Source: an uncultured Clostridia bacterium (GTDB taxonomy: Bacteria; Bacillota; Clostridia; UBA1381). From it: a DNA stretch of 45,494 bases. The notes under the pieces were generated by a model. The model made no database searches and was not told the origin of the DNA. It saw only the letters and a program-made list of their open reading frames with translations. The position numbers and the translations under genes were made by a program. Positions 45,404 through 45,494 of this stretch are shown here, one piece after another. Positions within the stretch are counted from its first letter, which is position 1. Every line of letters starts with the position of its first letter. The stretch is from assembly GCA_934489015.1 (NCBI GenBank), contig CAKSSN010000021.1, forward strand, positions 1 to 45,494. Direction: 5' to 3'.

Positions 45404-45494
45404 AAGGCATACATTTGTTTTGAAATACAAAAATAGATACACAGTAAAATTAATGTGTAAAGTCTTGAAAATCAGCGAATCCGGATATTATAGG
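45357..45494 (+). CDS. IS3-family transposase OrfB, N-terminal part
   Basis: Frame overlapping orfA, opening at ATG 45357 and running off the right edge. It contains HTFVLKYKNRYTVKLMCKVL followed by KISESGYYR, the typical start of IS3 OrfB before the DDE integrase core, which lies outside the window. It is in the -1 frame relative to the expected (six-T) orfA end, as in the programmed-frameshift arrangement of the family. Confidence 0.85.
   Translation, partial: MLSVFRKRPEEVKTAERHTFVLKYKNRYTVKLMCKVLKISESGYYR

Larger units (their letters stand above)
45057..45494 (+). mobile_element. IS3-family insertion sequence, left part
   Basis: Contains orfA and the beginning of orfB of an IS3-family element; the right end lies outside the window. 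A promoter, TCGACA (45068-45073), 17 bases, TATAAT (45091-45096), precedes orfA and is flanked by TCTGA/TCAGA arms. The left inverted repeat could not be fixed exactly; it lies around or before position 45057. Confidence 0.8.

Overview
The window looks like an accessory carbohydrate-utilisation region of an anaerobic, Gram-positive, AT-rich member of the Clostridia, probably an uncultured gut or rumen species. The signs are consensus sigma-A promoters, AGGAGG-type ribosome binding sites, S-layer-homology (SLH) anchoring, LplB/YtcP-type sugar ABC permeases with a lipoprotein binding protein and no local ATPase, membrane-bound YesN-like AraC regulators, an O2-sensitive glycyl radical enzyme, and heparinase-II/III, GH2, GH78 and GH36 type enzymes. 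No tRNA, rRNA or CRISPR array was seen.

Layout. Positions 1-700 hold the end of an unidentified + strand gene and a badly decayed GH2 beta-mannosidase. From 695 to 4401 (minus strand) a tight trio encodes a short-chain dehydrogenase, a glycyl radical enzyme (GRE) and its activating enzyme, behind a 450-base leader with two promoter candidates. From 4852 to 31017 (minus strand) a long gene series, read right to left, encodes two ABC permeases, the sugar-binding lipoprotein, a secreted beta-helix protein with carbohydrate-binding-like modules, an SLH-anchored protein with such modules, a second cell-wall protein with degenerate SLH repeats, a secreted protein made only of such modules, a GH2, a GH78 rhamnosidase, an unrecognised putative hydrolase and a heparinase-II/III-like lyase. 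Two clusters of long hairpins interrupt the series at 8777-9012 and 14636-14734. At 31329-36542 a giant 1737-residue paralogue of the beta-helix protein has its own promoter and terminator, and is divergent from a membrane AraC regulator at 36807-38879.

From 38880 to the right edge the DNA is a mosaic of rearranged pieces: a metallo-beta-lactamase-fold gene cut off by a small promoter-carrying insertion, a GH36 alpha-galactosidase whose tail runs into that insertion, a truncated sugar isomerase, a PocR-AraC regulator, a HicB antitoxin remnant, a secreted propeller-like protein, and the start of an IS3-family element.

Working model (inference): surface proteins bearing repeated CBM6/35-like beta-sandwiches hold and cut a complex rhamnose- and uronate-containing glycan (pectin-, gum- or glycosaminoglycan-like). 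The ABC transporter imports oligosaccharides, and cytoplasmic lyase, GH78, GH2 and the unknown hydrolase finish them. The SDR/GRE pair may process a downstream sugar fragment anaerobically. The most novel parts are the short GRE with a Gly-Cys-Asn-Glu active site, the module-rich surface proteins including one with no catalytic domain, the 663-residue orphan enzyme and the hairpin clusters.
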